The notes below the pieces were generated by a model. The model searched no databases. It had not been told where the DNA came from and worked only from the letters and a program-made list of their open reading frames with translations. DNA of 64,000 nt. Origin: Drosophila persimilis (Eukaryota; Arthropoda; Insecta; Diptera; Drosophilidae). The DNA is taken from positions 15,128,001 to 15,192,000 of the forward strand of contig NW_020825288.1 in the NCBI RefSeq assembly GCF_003286085.1, read 5' to 3'. Of the stretch, positions 37,801 to 49,673 are shown piece by piece; within the stretch, counting starts at the first letter, position 1, and each line of letters starts with the position of its first letter. The position numbers and the translations under genes were made by a program.

Positions 37801-39531
37801 CAAACACGAATATATACTCGTATACTCGAACGAGTACTCGCCTGCACACCCCTCGTCCCTGGCCTTTTCTGACCAGAGAATGCTATTTCCATATTGTTGC
37901 TGCTGCCGCTGCAGACGAACCGAATTTTGTTTTCAATTTTCAACACTTTTAATAGCCAATTAATTAAACGGCCAAACAACAACAGACGACGCTACGAAAG
38001 TATCACTGAGAAAAAATAAAAACAGATATCGAAATCGAAAAGAAAACTGGTATAAACTAAGAGAACTATAAATGTCTACCAAGGGCCGTCAGATCTGTAT
38101 TGGCCAAGAGGGATTTCCGTAGTGCTAGATTCGAGTTTATAGAACTTATTTTAGGTTTTCTTTGGGACAACAGATTATTGGAATATTCAGTGGGGCGGAC
38201 ACTGTTTCCCTCTACTCCTCTGTCCACGGTTTATATCTCCTAAATTTTTTTCTCTCGGTGTACATGTATATATGTATACATATATTCATATATATATATA
38301 TATGCGGCTTGTGTGTGTACACATATTTACTATGTGGAGAGAAAAAATTTAATTCCCCGCCGGCTTTTGCAGATGTAGCAAACATTTTTATAATTGCTGG
38401 CGGAGCTTTTATTATTTCATTGCCAGCTGCCAGCTGGCCGAGAGCCTCCAGCCCAACGGATCTCCTCTTTTCCCACCAGTAGGTGCCATAGTTTGAGCTG
38501 AGAAACTTTTCGCTATCGCTGTGTGCATAAATCGTTGAAGTTTCTCATAATTTACGAGTCTGCTGGCCAACAATTGCTAAATAATGATTTTTTAAACAAA
38601 AGCCCGGAACAAAGTATAAATTATGAATAGAAAAGAAAGATGGAAAGAACAGGCGAATCGGGGATAGAGTCAATTAGGAAGATTACTATTTATGAGATTT
38701 ACACGCCACACACACACAGAACCCACACAACTACTGCCAGAGAGAACAGGACCCCTGTAGACCCCTGGAGATTAGTGGTAATTTGCAGTTTATCCTTGGC
38801 CTAGTCTTGGCCCGGCCAGACAGAGAACGGAACGGAGATGGAGTCCCGTCAAAGTTCCGTATTTATTTCTACGCATGAATTATTTATGCGTCAAGAAGCC
38901 CCCCAACTGTGCGGACCCAACTTTGGCTTTGTTAATTGGTAAGGGAAAACTTCTGCCCTCATACCCTCGTTGACACTCCACGTCACCCTCTCCCTCTCTC
39001 CGTCTCTTACGTGTTGAAAGTTAAAAGTTTTCAGCATGTGTCAAACGCTCTTAATTTTCTCCGAGCTTTCATTAACGGTTTGAATGAATGAATCAAGACA
39101 ATACTCCAGAGTTGGAGAACTTGACATTTTATTACGTAGAAGAGGAGACCTGTGACTCGATTCGCACTCGAAAATGCAATCCGACGATATTGAAGGACAA
39201 CAAGTGGCAGTGAGAAAGGCCACAAGGCTTGACAGCCAATAAAACACACGAAAAGGCTGTGTTCTCCAGCAGATATATACATATATGTGTGCACATAAGG
39301 AAACCGAGAAAAAGGGTTCGCACACAGGGCGTATGAGCAACCAACTACTTCAAAAGCGTATCAAGCGGTCAGCCATTGATTTAGTTTGATCCCCAGGTGG
39401 GCGTAGCCCAACGGCCAAATGGCTTTGGGCCGTTGCCCGGGCAGCAATTAAAATCAAAATCTCATATGCACAATAAAAGGCGGGCAGCCGGCATCCGGAA
39501 TGCCATCACGGAATCACCCATCAAGGCTTAC
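34871..39531. other. Gene-free stretch left of the Patj-like gene
   Basis: No supported gene. A direct CCCTGGC repeat at 35076-35098 lies just left of it. The stretch itself contains a CCCATT/CCCCAA pyrimidine-rich run at 36600-36645 and an AT dinucleotide run near 38288-38303. Confidence 0.35.
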
Positions 39532-39574
39532 CGAAGCGGCAGGGGCGGACCCCAGGACTTGCACACATTTCTGC
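39532..39574 (-). other. Candidate 43-nt exon bounded by strong splice sites
   Basis: On the minus strand a pyrimidine-rich acceptor (CCTTTTCCCTTCTCTAATCAG) is followed by 43 nt that are open in all three frames and then a strong donor TTCG|GTAAGC. It lies 764 bp downstream of the donor-like site at 40338 that follows the Patj-like stop codon, so it could be an untranslated or alternative exon of that gene. It is too short to test by coding content. Confidence 0.3.
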
Positions 39575-39619
39575 CTGATTAGAGAAGGGAAAAGGAAAAC
39601 CTTTAAGGGAAATTGGCGC

Positions 39620-39634
39620 CACCTGCGACAGGTG
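39620..39634. promoter_or_regulatory. Palindromic double E-box
   Basis: CACCTG-CGA-CAGGTG is a perfect inverted repeat made of two CAGGTG E-boxes three bases apart. Such sites bind bHLH or Snail-type factors. Function here is inference. Confidence 0.4.
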
Positions 39635-40268
39635 ACAATTTAATAAAGCCCCTCCAGCCAGTCAGACAATGACAATTCGCATTCATATTGACTTTTGCCC
39701 AGAAACAGATGTCCCAGCAATCAATCCGCGAACAATTTTCGAAAGAATATAACGAAAACTGTCAGTGGGGATATTAGATATTGCTTCATAAGCAGAAAAC
39801 AAAGCAAAAGTATCTGGAAAGCGTTAAGGCGTTTTACGAATACTGATGAATTTATGAATTTTAAACCAGATTCACTTCTTCATTAATTTATAAATTTGAT
39901 GCCAGTCGAAGGAATAATTCTCAAAAAAAATGTAGAATTATCCAAAAAAGACTCACAAATATCTAATTATCCAAAAAAAGACTCACAAATATCTAATTGC
40001 AGTAAGAGTGCCTGGGTGAAGCTTCAAGCTGCTTTTCCGTGTATCTATTTGTATCATTAACTTGATAGATGGTTAGATTTTGTCTACATTTTGGACTTTG
40101 GCAAGAAAAAGGACTGTGGGAAATCGATTGAAAGTACCATCACATATCATACATCCACGAAATCGTTTGAGAGATACTTGGAATAATAGAACAGATACAA
40201 AATGTGGCTACAAGTATCTAAGATTCAGGCAGGCGTTCATAGGGACAGACGGGCATTTCTATGTATCA

Positions 40269-40310
40269 TTATATAAATATATATATATAAAATATATATA
40301 TAAATATATT
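40269..40310. repeat. (AT)n-rich tract
   Basis: Dinucleotide AT run with A-rich interruptions. It lies directly after the inferred exon-intron boundary downstream of the Patj-like gene. Confidence 0.8.
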
Positions 40311-40337
40311 GTTTAAGTAAATCAAAACTGTACTCAC

Positions 40338-40383
40338 ACATTGAGAATGGCTCTGGCTCCGAGTGGCCATCGAGGGGCGGTCA
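40338..40383 (-). other. Short 3' UTR segment ending in a splice donor
   Basis: The 46 nt after the Patj-like stop codon are GC-rich like the ORF. They end exactly at a strong donor (AATGT|GTGAGTA on the minus strand), beyond which the sequence turns AT-rich. This suggests a spliced 3' UTR. A junction fewer than about 50 nt after the stop would not be expected to trigger nonsense-mediated decay. Confidence 0.4.
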
Positions 40384-43008
40384 CTATGTGCTGGCCGAGT
40401 CGCCTAGGGGCGAGGCTATGTTGCTGTTGCTGTCCGACGTGGAGAGTGGCCGACAGATGCCGATGCGCGTGAGGCCTGGCGGCATGGCCTTTAGAATGGA
40501 GACTGCCTCGTCCAGTTCGAGGCCTTGGAGCAGATGATCGCCGACGCTTATGAGGCGATCGCCCGGATATATCTCGTTGGTTGCCTCCGCAGCACCACCG
40601 CGTATCAGGCCGCGTATCACAATCACACTGCCCTCCGAGTCGAGCGGGTCCTGGTAGTCGAGAATGGAGAAGCCAAAGCCCTGCTCCGTCTTCTCGATGT
40701 CGATGGCCGTCACCTCGCAGCTCCACAGTGCCAGACCGGACACGTTCTCCAGCGACTTGGAGCGCTGCTGACTGCCGTTGCCCGCTCCTCCGGCGGCATC
40801 CGTCAGCGTCGCCGTGCTGGACGTGTACAAGGAGCTCTCCGACTGCGCCTTGCTGAGCAGGTTCTGCAGGCTCTGGTGGCCGCCTGGCAGGAGGCTGCGC
40901 GTCTCAAAGGCCTCCGCATTCTGCGAGGTGTTGATGACGGAGGGCACCCGCGTGCCCCGGGCACAGACGAGCTTGACGCGCGCGGGCAGCTCCTTTAGGA
41001 TCTTGACCACGTCGATGTGGCGCAGTCCCTGGAGCTTGTGCTCGTTGACCTGGAGCAGCTCGTCGCCGGGCCGCAGGATGCCCTGGCGGCCGACGGGACC
41101 GTCCTCGAGTATGGAGCGTATGTAGTGATGCGGACGCTTCTCAATACCGCACTCGACGTCGACGGTGCCCTCGAGGCTGATCCCTAGACCTGAAAGTTTA
41201 TTTATTTCGGCAACTAAAATTTCACTGTCGGGAAACTCACTTTTCCAGGCCACCCGCAGCGAGGCGGCGCTCGGGCTGGCAGCCTTCTCGACCCGGTCAG
41301 CTTTCCCGGCTGCTGCCCCACCCTTGACCCCTATCGCCGCCCCATCCAGCTCATTGGTGGGCGTCCGACTCTGGGCGGGATCTGCATCGGTCTCTAAGTC
41401 GCGCTCCGGCTCGGGCTCTGGACACTGCTCGTCGGTGTCGTTGCCACTGTCATCCGCCGCCACCCGACCGTGGCACTTGCTCCGCACAAGCTGGCCATTG
41501 GTCAGAGTCGAAGGGGGAGGGGGACTTGGGACTAGATTGGGAGATTTGGCCGGCCGGGGCCCACTGTGGTCGCTGCGGTCCAGCACGTGCGACATGTTCG
41601 ACTCGACGGTGTCCCGCGAGGGCAGATCGGCCAACTCCAGCGGCTCATCGTCCGCTGCTCCGGCCTCGCCTTCCGCCTCGCCCTCGGTGGCAATGGAGTC
41701 TGCGTCGAGGGACTTGGGTGGCAGCCAGCTGAGCGTGGCTATCGAGGGTGATCCTGGCATCGACAGCTGCGACTGTCCGTCGCCGTCGCCATCGTTGTCC
41801 ACAGTGCAGGGGGCGGGACGGCCCTTGATCTCAGTGAGGGCCACCTGCAGGTGCTCGAACTTGCGGCCGCGCAGGAATCGCTCCAGCGTCAGATGCACCT
41901 CGATGTCCGTGTTCCGCAGCAGCTCCACGGCCTGATGGTTCGTCACGCCGGACAGGGAGCGGCCATCGACGGCGACGATGCGATCGTTGATCTGGATCTG
42001 GCCGCTCGTTTCCGCGGCGCTACCCTCGATGATGCTCTTCACGAAGATCCCGGACAGGTCCTCCTCCTCGCACACATAGCCGGCCACTGTAATGCCCAGC
42101 CCGTAGACGTTCTTGTGCAGCTCCACAACGTACGTCTCCGTCTCCGGGGAGTCCATGTACGAGGGCGAGGCAGAGGCGGAGTCGTCACCATCGCCGTCCC
42201 CCCCTTCGTCCTCCTCGTCGGCCAACAGTTTGCCGGCTATCACAGTCTCAATATGCTGATCGTCTTCCTCCTCCTGCCCGTCCCGGTCCCTCGTCCTCCA
42301 GCGCGGCTCCAAGGCTAGCTGCAGGGCGGGACGCGGCGGAGGCGAGAGTATGGAGAAGGGCACAATGTCCAGGTCTCGCGGGCACTGCCGCCCGTTGGCC
42401 TCCATCGAGCTGCTGCTGTGGCTTCCGATCATGTGCGGGGGAATGGGTGGCAGGGGGAAATCGGCCAGTTCCGTCAGCTCGCCCAGCTGTAGGTGTCCGA
42501 GGCCCAGCGGCTCGGCCGTGGCCAGCTCGGAGCCATCTGCGGGTCCGCCCCGCACCAGACCCACCAGATTGGCGACGTCCACGGAGCCCGCAGCTGCAGC
42601 CGCAGCCGCAGCGGTGGAGAAGCTCGGGTTCTGGAAGAGATGACGCGACAGTTCTTCCGGGTCGGAGAGGAGCTTAGTTGGTATAATCGGCGCATGACTG
42701 GCCAGCGTTTGGTAATCGATGGCAGTCGGCTCTACCGGCCGCGCCACTATCAGACGCACCTGAGCTCCGGTCTGACGAAGAACTGTGGCCACCTGCTCCG
42801 AGCTGAAGCCGCGCAGGTTGACCTCTCCGATCTGCAGGAGGTGGTCGCCTAGCTGGAGGCGTCCGTCCCGCTCGGCGACGCCACCCGGCGTCAAGGCCTT
42901 GATCACCACGCCCGTGCTGCGGCCGCCCACCAGGATGAATCCGAGGCCGTTGCCATCGTTGATCAGATCGATAACCTCCACCTGTGACCATTCGGTGCTC
43001 AGGACCAT
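40384..43008 (-). CDS. Patj-like scaffold protein with four PDZ domains and no L27 domain
   Basis: A single uninterrupted ORF of 874 codons starts at the first in-frame ATG (43008); an in-frame TAA lies about 63 nt upstream. Four PDZ domains are visible by their carboxylate-binding loops: PDZ1 about 10-93 (GLGF), PDZ2 293-379 (GLGI), PDZ3 596-684 (GLGI) and PDZ4 765-853 (GFGF). The linker with [19 protein letters not shown] and the C-terminus [11 protein letters not shown] are, as I remember it, almost those of fly Patj, the Crumbs-Stardust complex scaffold. PDZ3, PDZ4 and the linker are close to Patj, while PDZ1 and PDZ2 are clearly more diverged. The N-terminal L27 domain, which binds Stardust, is absent and not found nearby. 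Patj sits on Muller D in melanogaster, so this is read as a paralogue, perhaps a 5'-truncated retrocopy. High GC and long open antisense frames reflect codon bias. A polyalanine run is at 133-140 and acidic linkers are present. Confidence 0.9.
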   Translation of the reverse strand: MVLSTEWSQVEVIDLINDGNGLGFILVGGRSTGVVIKALTPGGVAERDGRLQLGDHLLQIGEVNLRGFSSEQVATVLRQTGAQVRLIVARPVEPTAIDYQTLASHAPIIPTKLLSDPEELSRHLFQNPSFSTAAAAAAAAGSVDVANLVGLVRGGPADGSELATAEPLGLGHLQLGELTELADFPLPPIPPHMIGSHSSSSMEANGRQCPRDLDIVPFSILSPPPRPALQLALEPRWRTRDRDGQEEEDDQHIETVIAGKLLADEEDEGGDGDGDDSASASPSYMDSPETETYVVELHKNVYGLGITVAGYVCEEEDLSGIFVKSIIEGSAAETSGQIQINDRIVAVDGRSLSGVTNHQAVELLRNTDIEVHLTLERFLRGRKFEHLQVALTEIKGRPAPCTVDNDGDGDGQSQLSMPGSPSIATLSWLPPKSLDADSIATEGEAEGEAGAADDEPLELADLPSRDTVESNMSHVLDRSDHSGPRPAKSPNLVPSPPPPSTLTNGQLVRSKCHGRVAADDSGNDTDEQCPEPEPERDLETDADPAQSRTPTNELDGAAIGVKGGAAAGKADRVEKAASPSAASLRVAWKSEFPDSEILVAEINKLSGLGISLEGTVDVECGIEKRPHHYIRSILEDGPVGRQGILRPGDELLQVNEHKLQGLRHIDVVKILKELPARVKLVCARGTRVPSVINTSQNAEAFETRSLLPGGHQSLQNLLSKAQSESSLYTSSTATLTDAAGGAGNGSQQRSKSLENVSGLALWSCEVTAIDIEKTEQGFGFSILDYQDPLDSEGSVIVIRGLIRGGAAEATNEIYPGDRLISVGDHLLQGLELDEAVSILKAMPPGLTRIGICRPLSTSDSNSNIASPLGDSAST

Positions 43009-44160
43009 CTTAGGATTGGTTTTGGTGTTGGTTTTGTTATAGGTCTCTGGATGGTAGTCGTTGCTGGTTTAGTTAATGTTGCAATTGCTCTAATTACTGA
43101 TGTGGCAGTTTCTGTTGTTGTTGCTTCTGTTGTTTTAGCTTCTAACATGACGCGGAGTCCCACTCTGGTTTTTGGCCGTTATTCGGGTGGTGCTGGTGGC
43201 AATACTTTGTTGGTTTTGTCGTTGGTTGGTGTTATATTGTTGTAATTGTTGTTGTTGCATCAAATGTGACAATGATGAATTTGTTGCTACTTTTATTGGT
43301 ATCGCATAGAGAGTCATTCGAGTGACAATTACGGCCTGGCACGGGAACTGGCACGGACTCCGCTCCTGGCACAGCCAGCGCCAACCGCATTATCAACGAC
43401 ATTGACAGCGACTTTCACTGCGACTGCGACTGCGACGACGACAACGACCGCAACAGCACAGCGTACCTGTAATTATGTTAAGCACGCCCACACGCACCCG
43501 AACACGCACGCACACGCAGGCAAACAAAAAGTTAGTGGAGCACGCGGCGTATACGCAACGCCAGGGAGCCAGGGAGTGCTCGCGTTGGAGGAGTCAGGAA
43601 AGCGCGATGCGATGCGTAGCAAAGCGATTTGGCGAGACACGGGTGTGAAGCGAGAATTTAAATTGCTGCCCCGCCAGGCATAACATTCTTCATTACTTTC
43701 GGTATGCCCTCATTCGAGGTATTCGAAAACGATCAAATTGCTTGTAGAAATGGCAGGAAATACCCGTGCTCAGGGGAGAGAGGCTACGGTAATGCTTTGG
43801 GGGCTCTCTTGATTATAGTTTTCCCTTAGTAAGTTGCTGGGGAGCTAGAAAAGGGGATAGAGATGTACATAGAAGAGATAAGAGTGGAAAGCGAGAGTCG
43901 TTTTGGTTGGCTAGAGGCTGCTGTCGGACTCACTTGAAACAGGACACACGTTGCCCTGGTAGAGTGTTTCAGTAGTAGAAATTATACAAATTATATATTA
44001 TATTTCAATAGTCATTGGCTCCAACAAATATAGGTAGTTACGGAAGCTTGAATTCCGCTTGGAACATAATAGAGTGTTGAAGGTTCCGCTCATTTACAGG
44101 AAAAGTTTCATGATAGAAGAACTCTTTTATGCTGTTCAACATATGTAAAAAAAAAACTGT
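43009..44160. other. 5' flank of the Patj-like gene
   Basis: On the minus strand this is the presumptive 5' UTR and promoter. It has CAA/CAACA-rich text (TTG repeats on the plus strand) and a GACTGC repeat near 43412-43440. No L27-encoding exon was seen. A TTACAG acceptor-like site near 43470 could bound a 5' UTR exon. Confidence 0.3.
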
Positions 44161-44332
44161 TTTTACTCCCAATACTCATAGGGTTCAGGGGTATATACGA
44201 TTGTGTAATTGTATGTTACTAAAGGGAGCGTATAATATAAAGTATATACTTATAAAGTATATACATTCTTGATGGCCGAATTGATTGCGTGTAGCCCAAT
44301 CGATATAGCGCCTAGATCTCAGAGACTATGCG
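44161..44332 (+). mobile_element. DINE-1-like fragment, copy D
   Basis: Short, diverged fragment with the CCAATACTCA...GGGGTATATACGATT start, a TATAAAGTATATAC-ATTCTTGAT block (partly duplicated) and CCTAGATCTCAGAGACTAT. It stops there; the 3' half and hairpin are missing. Confidence 0.55.
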
Positions 44333-47300
44333 TATGAGTACAAGCAGCAGCCATAGGGATAAGGCTTTGGGCTTTGGTCTTGGGCTAAATCGTCCGTATA
44401 CATTCCGACATTCACTCGAAAAGAGTGCACCTTCAAAAACTCGCTCTCGTGTTGTTGTTTTGTTTGTTCAACTATCTTTTTGCAATGCAATTGAAGAGTT
44501 TTCATATAATAAATCACAAAAATCATCTAAAGATTACAAATGAAATACAAAATACTATCATAAATTATAAAATGATTCAGTTTCAGTTCCACCTTTTAAA
44601 CACACATTATCCTTTTATTATAAATTTCCATTAATGACAAATAGGTTCGTCTTCCCATTTTGTAAGTTCCAACTTTGTTCTTATGGAACCTTCTACAAAT
44701 GTTCCAGCAAGCCTGCTAGGGTATGCAGAAAGCGGCACTCGGTAGGTGACAGACTTTTCACATGTGTTTGCGCTGATGTTTTTCTTTTTTCTCTTTTTTT
44801 TCACTTTTAATGGCGCCTTTTTTGCACGATTTTGTAATTTACATGCACACACACGCACTGGTTGAACGGATACTGTGTGTGTGTACGTACCTGTGCCGCT
44901 CACGTGCCACGCATGTTTGCCACCAAACACCCGGACTCTTGCTCTGTGCTCTACCCCCAAGGCCCGAGGTAGGGCAGGAGCCCCATCAGCCCCCTGGCAG
45001 CTCTAATTGGAAAATACCATGCAAAGAGCCTCGCACTAGGTTGTGGTTCAGTGGGAAGCGAATACTTAGTGTTGCATACTTTGCGGCGCCGTTTCAGGCA
45101 GTCGGGAAAACAATCTGCAATCGAGCGATAAGTTTCGAGCAGCCCCTCCCCTGCGACTGCCACCAATCCCTGACAAGCCATATGGCCAATAATCAGGGGG
45201 GTGGATTGAAATCGTTCTGCGGTTTTCAATTTGCTTTCTATCGGCTCCTGGCTGCTCCATGAAGCTCCTGGGGCTGCAGCCCGGCTGTTGGTGATGGCCA
45301 ATGTCAGAGACGTTACCACAGTCACAGCTCTTCGAGGAAGGTTATGAAAAGTATTTGTCTCCTAACAGAAAGGAATAGTGGAGAGCATTCAAGGCGAGCG
45401 GAATTAAAGCAGAATTTTCTTCTTACAATAACAGCCATAAGGGAACGTGATTCGATGGATCCTACAAGTTCCTGTTGAAGTCTATAGTATGCTTTTTGCT
45501 TGATATATCCTCTTGGCAAAGTCCTACATTTATTGATTAGAGCAATTAATTTCGAAACAAAGAATAAAACCTTTTGCTTAATGGTCGATTTAAGGTCTCC
45601 CAAGAGAATTTTTGTTGTGGAGAAAGTTAAGTCCCACAAAAACGAACTTTTGTTCATGTTCCAGCTAATTTACTTGTCATAGATCGATAGATATATACAC
45701 TATATGGATCGTATAACTTCTAATGCAATTCAGCAACCAGTGACGACTTTCTAAGCACATTCCACTAAGGATGAATACACTTCAAGACCAAAGGAACACC
45801 AGTGCTCCATGCATCTCTGACCGCTAATGGCCTCCCTCACAGCAGTGGGCTAAGACCTCGAGCAGGGCCATCAGCCTCAGCCGCAGTCGCAGCCGAGCTC
45901 GAATCATGGCCAGTTGGTTGCCGTTTTAATTGTTGTTTTCGGCTGCTCCTTGCTGGGCTTTCCGAGTGGGCACAGTGTGGGGCCGTGAGGCTGGAGCCAT
46001 CCATTGTTGGCCATGTCTGCCAATGACTGCAGCTGTCAATTAAACACTGATTGACTTTGCATTCACTGGACGGATTGGCACACGATGCGTATGGTTAACG
46101 TTGTGCCTGTGCCTGTCCCGGTGCCTGTGCCTCTGCCTGTGCCTCAACTCGAGCCTGTGTCCATGTCCGGGCGGCTGTAGTGTAGTCCCACACCGCAACT
46201 TTTCACTCTTTGCCTTGGCTTTGGTCATTTGTTTGTGAACATGCCCGCTTGCAGTCTGTGCCCCACTCTAATCCCCCTTTGCGTGTGTGCCTCATTTAAC
46301 TTGGTTGCGGTCCGGCGGGTGCGCAGGAAAACGGGCTGTGGACGGACGGGGATTCGTGGAGTAGGAGTAGCTGGTGTCCCAGGCCCATTACCCAGAAAGT
46401 AGGCCAAGCGCGTTTGAAGTTTGCACTGCGTTTGTGTGAGTGTGTGTGTTGGCTGTGTCTGTGTGTCTGTTGGATATTTTTATCCGCCTCAAGTTGAGCC
46501 AGAGGGTACCCGCTCCCTGCCTGTTAATGCTACTGCGACTGCTGGCTACGACTGCTGGCTGTGCCAGTTCTCGGTCTTGTTTTCGCTTTCCGCCAACTGC
46601 CTACTGCCGTTGGCCACTGTTGCTTCTAACGCACTTCAAGCTGCCGCGACGCTGACCTACTGAGCGTTATTAGCCGGCTCACGGCTCGAGTTGGCCTGCG
46701 CTGCCCCTGCTAGCCAAATGGCGATGGCGTCTGCGACTGCGATGGCGATGGCGCTGACGCTAGCTTCCTTGGCTCAGTCAAGCGTCGAAAATCGATAAAC
46801 AAAAAACGCGGCGAATAAGAAGCAAAGGTTATGCGAAACACGCCGCACCCCTGCATACCCTGGACAGTACTTCTAAGTCCAGAGATACCCTAGGTACACC
46901 ATTACCCTCCAATTTTGTAGTACATATGGTAGTATTTTTGTTGTTGGTGGAAAGAAATCTGCACTACAGTCTTTTTCAAGAAGACAGCATATTTCAGGCA
47001 CGATTAGGAAAACCCATTATATATATTGCAGAAAACCTCTGAAATTCACCTTGGAAGCATTTGTTTCGAAGTATGACCGAAAGGGACTGCTGTCCCTCAA
47101 ATCAAGAAGTAAATTTAAGCTCAGATCAGATGTCCTATGAAATCCCTCCAGTCACGCGAAGAGGCAAAACACGAAACATCAACAGAATATTTTAGATTTC
47201 TTTTCTCGCGGGGCAAACTTATGCTCAGATGTCCAATGCCCCATCAACTATATTTTTGTTGGCTATAACTCTTCTTTCTAGGGTTTCTAGGGTATCGTCC

Positions 47301-48887
47301 GCGAGGCGGTTTAATCGTACTCCTTTCAGGGACGGAGTGCACGCCCACGCCCAAGCCAAGGCAAGTCAAGACTTGTCAGCCATCGCTCTTGCCGACGGAG
47401 CCTGGTCTAGCCGCATTGTGGCTGGTGGCTGGTGGCTGGTGACTGGTGTCGTGTGGCTGCGCCTTTTGACCTGCCTACCCGCCCTGGCCCCACGCAGGCT
47501 CTTAGCCAAATTGCTGCAGCCAAAAAGAGAGGCGAGCAGCAACAACTGGGGGAAAGAAACTTGTAAACAGGCGGCACGCAATTCGCAATTACTTAGGCGA
47601 CTCCTGACGCCCTCCCCCCGCGCGGCAGGGACATTAGCGCAAGCTGGGGACACAGAAATTCCTCCAAACTATTTCTATTGATTTAACAAGAGCGGAAGCG
47701 AATCGATCTCTGGGACTTGGCCGCAGCCGGCACTGGCCCTGCGTTCCCTGACTCCTCCTGGGATGCGTATGCGTGTGTGTGGCGGGGATGTTTAATTGGC
47801 TGCCGCTCTAAGGCCGACTTCCACTCTCACTTCTGGCCCGGTTAAGGCAGGCAAATGGCAAATTACCCGGACTGGCTGGCCAATTTATGGGCCAGCAAAC
47901 GGTTTCCACAACGTTTTGTGGCACTTCATTCACGCACTTCATAAACACATAGCCAGGCGATGGATAACGAGGGATCGGGGGGAGCGGGAACAACGGTCAC
48001 GGGAGAACGGGAGTACGGCGGAACGACGGAACGACACTCGTATGTTTGCTCTTTGTTCTGGCTCTATTCTCGGTTGTGCTTTGTGCTCTGTGCTACTCAT
48101 TAATCAGTTTACGCGCGCATTTTCCGGCTCTGCAACACGCCCGCACGCCACGAAGCTTCTTCGCCAAATGAAGTGCCCGCTGGCCAGATAGCCCAGCGCT
48201 CCGGTAGCGCTCCCAGCTCTCTGCTGTCCTCTCTCCATTGCCCCGACTTGCGGCACGTGGCGGCCCGGTGGGCTTGGCGGTCGGGGGCTGGTCGGAGGCA
48301 GCGGCTCCTCCGCTCTCCGCCCATGCGCAGTCGCCTGCCACATGTCTCCGGGATGCACTGCGAGAGATGTGGCCCGACTATCGCTCGCAATATTTACAAA
48401 ATGAAGCTGCCATGCGGCGGCATTTGACTACGCTTTGCCTTTCATTCAACTGTCAGTCGGTGGGAGAGAGCACCGAAAAGAGAGCCTGAAAGCTGGCGAG
48501 AGAGCAAAAGCACTTCCGCACAGAGCCGCTGGGCGAAAGCTTTCAAAAGGGGGACAATTAAAGCGAAGGACTCTAAATTGTTGAAAAGTATTCCAACATT
48601 ATGTAACTATGTTATTCAACTCAGCCCCTTATCATAATCTGTCAAAATACACATTGCATAGTGTTTAATGTGGCTTTTTCCGCCCCAGAGTCAGCGGAAA
48701 AGAGTTCGATTGCCAAACCACTATTGACGAGTCACTGTCCAAGTGATCACCATCACTCCGGGTGCTTCCAAGGTACGGAAATTGGTTGTTGTTATCAAAC
48801 TTGGAGCCAACAAGTGCCGGACTACACGGACATTGCCGACAGCAGTGCGGCTGCTGAGGCAACCAACAAACCGCCTGCGCCTGCTCG
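44333..48887. other. Intergenic region between Patj-like gene and hemingway
   Basis: No supported exon. Simple repeats include TGTGCC/TGCCTG units near 46104-46150, GATGGC near 46720-46752 and GGTGGCTGGTGGCTG near 47420-47440. The sequence is GC-richer than the 15-40 kb region. Confidence 0.35.
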
Positions 48888-48902
48888 GTTGTCAGAGGCA
48901 AC
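48888..48902 (+). promoter_or_regulatory. Candidate X-box (RFX site) upstream of hemingway
   Basis: GTTGTC-AGA-GGCAAC matches the fly X-box consensus RYYRYYN(1-3)RRNRAC at every position. It is part of a longer imperfect palindrome (CGGTTG...CAACCG). It lies 588 bp upstream of the hemingway ATG. Rfx sites are the hallmark of ciliary gene promoters and hemingway is a ciliary gene, so the match is in the expected place. Binding is inferred. Confidence 0.45.
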
Positions 48903-49489
48903 CGATGGCGAAAATAAATAAATGGTCAGGCGGCAGGTGTCGGGTGGCAGGCGACGGCAGGTGTCCTGCCTCCATTGACCGACCAGTCGACGGTTGGCAG
49001 GGCCACCGCAAGGCCACCAAGAATCAAAGCCGAAAGAGTGTGAAATGTGATAAGCTTCCTGGAAAACAAAGTCTCTCAGTGAAAAGGGGAAAATTGCGGT
49101 GGACAGTGCGGAGAGGAAAAGAGCAACTCTGGCCAGCACCGGGCCCAAATCGGGGGCAGGCCACACATGTCAATCAAAGCTGTCAAGGGAGTGACGAGTG
49201 ACGAGAAGGATCCAGGAAAAATGGAAATCGAATTCCGTTAGCAACAAACCACCACACAGATGGCCCTGCAAAGTAAATACTGTATAAATTTCTAGGTCTC
49301 CCCATAATACTTCACAGTTTCGGCAGTTTTTGATAAATAATACAGAACGATACACGTATTCCGAAAGTTCTCTCCGGTTTGCAAAATAAAAAAAATATAT
49401 GCAAGAAAACGAGAGCCTATCTATCTAAAGAACTTTAACTAAAAATATTAGCCGTCATCGGAAACTTTCTCTATTCGTTTGGCCGAAAA

Positions 49490-49624
49490 ATGGCTGACGT
49501 CGATGAGGATTTTTACGTGGACGAGTCCTTCGAGGACGACTCGGATATCGAGGAACAGGAAGACGAAGCGGAGAGAGACAAGGGCAAGAATGATGACGAT
49601 GACGAAGACAAAGACGAGGACGAT

Positions 49625-49673
<49 letters not shown>

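Noticed and set aside
41165-42318. Long plus-strand open frames (155-256 codons) across 40.5-42.3 kb
   Set aside because: Mirror frames of the Patj-like ORF, rich in Ser, Arg and Pro, caused by codon bias on the other strand.
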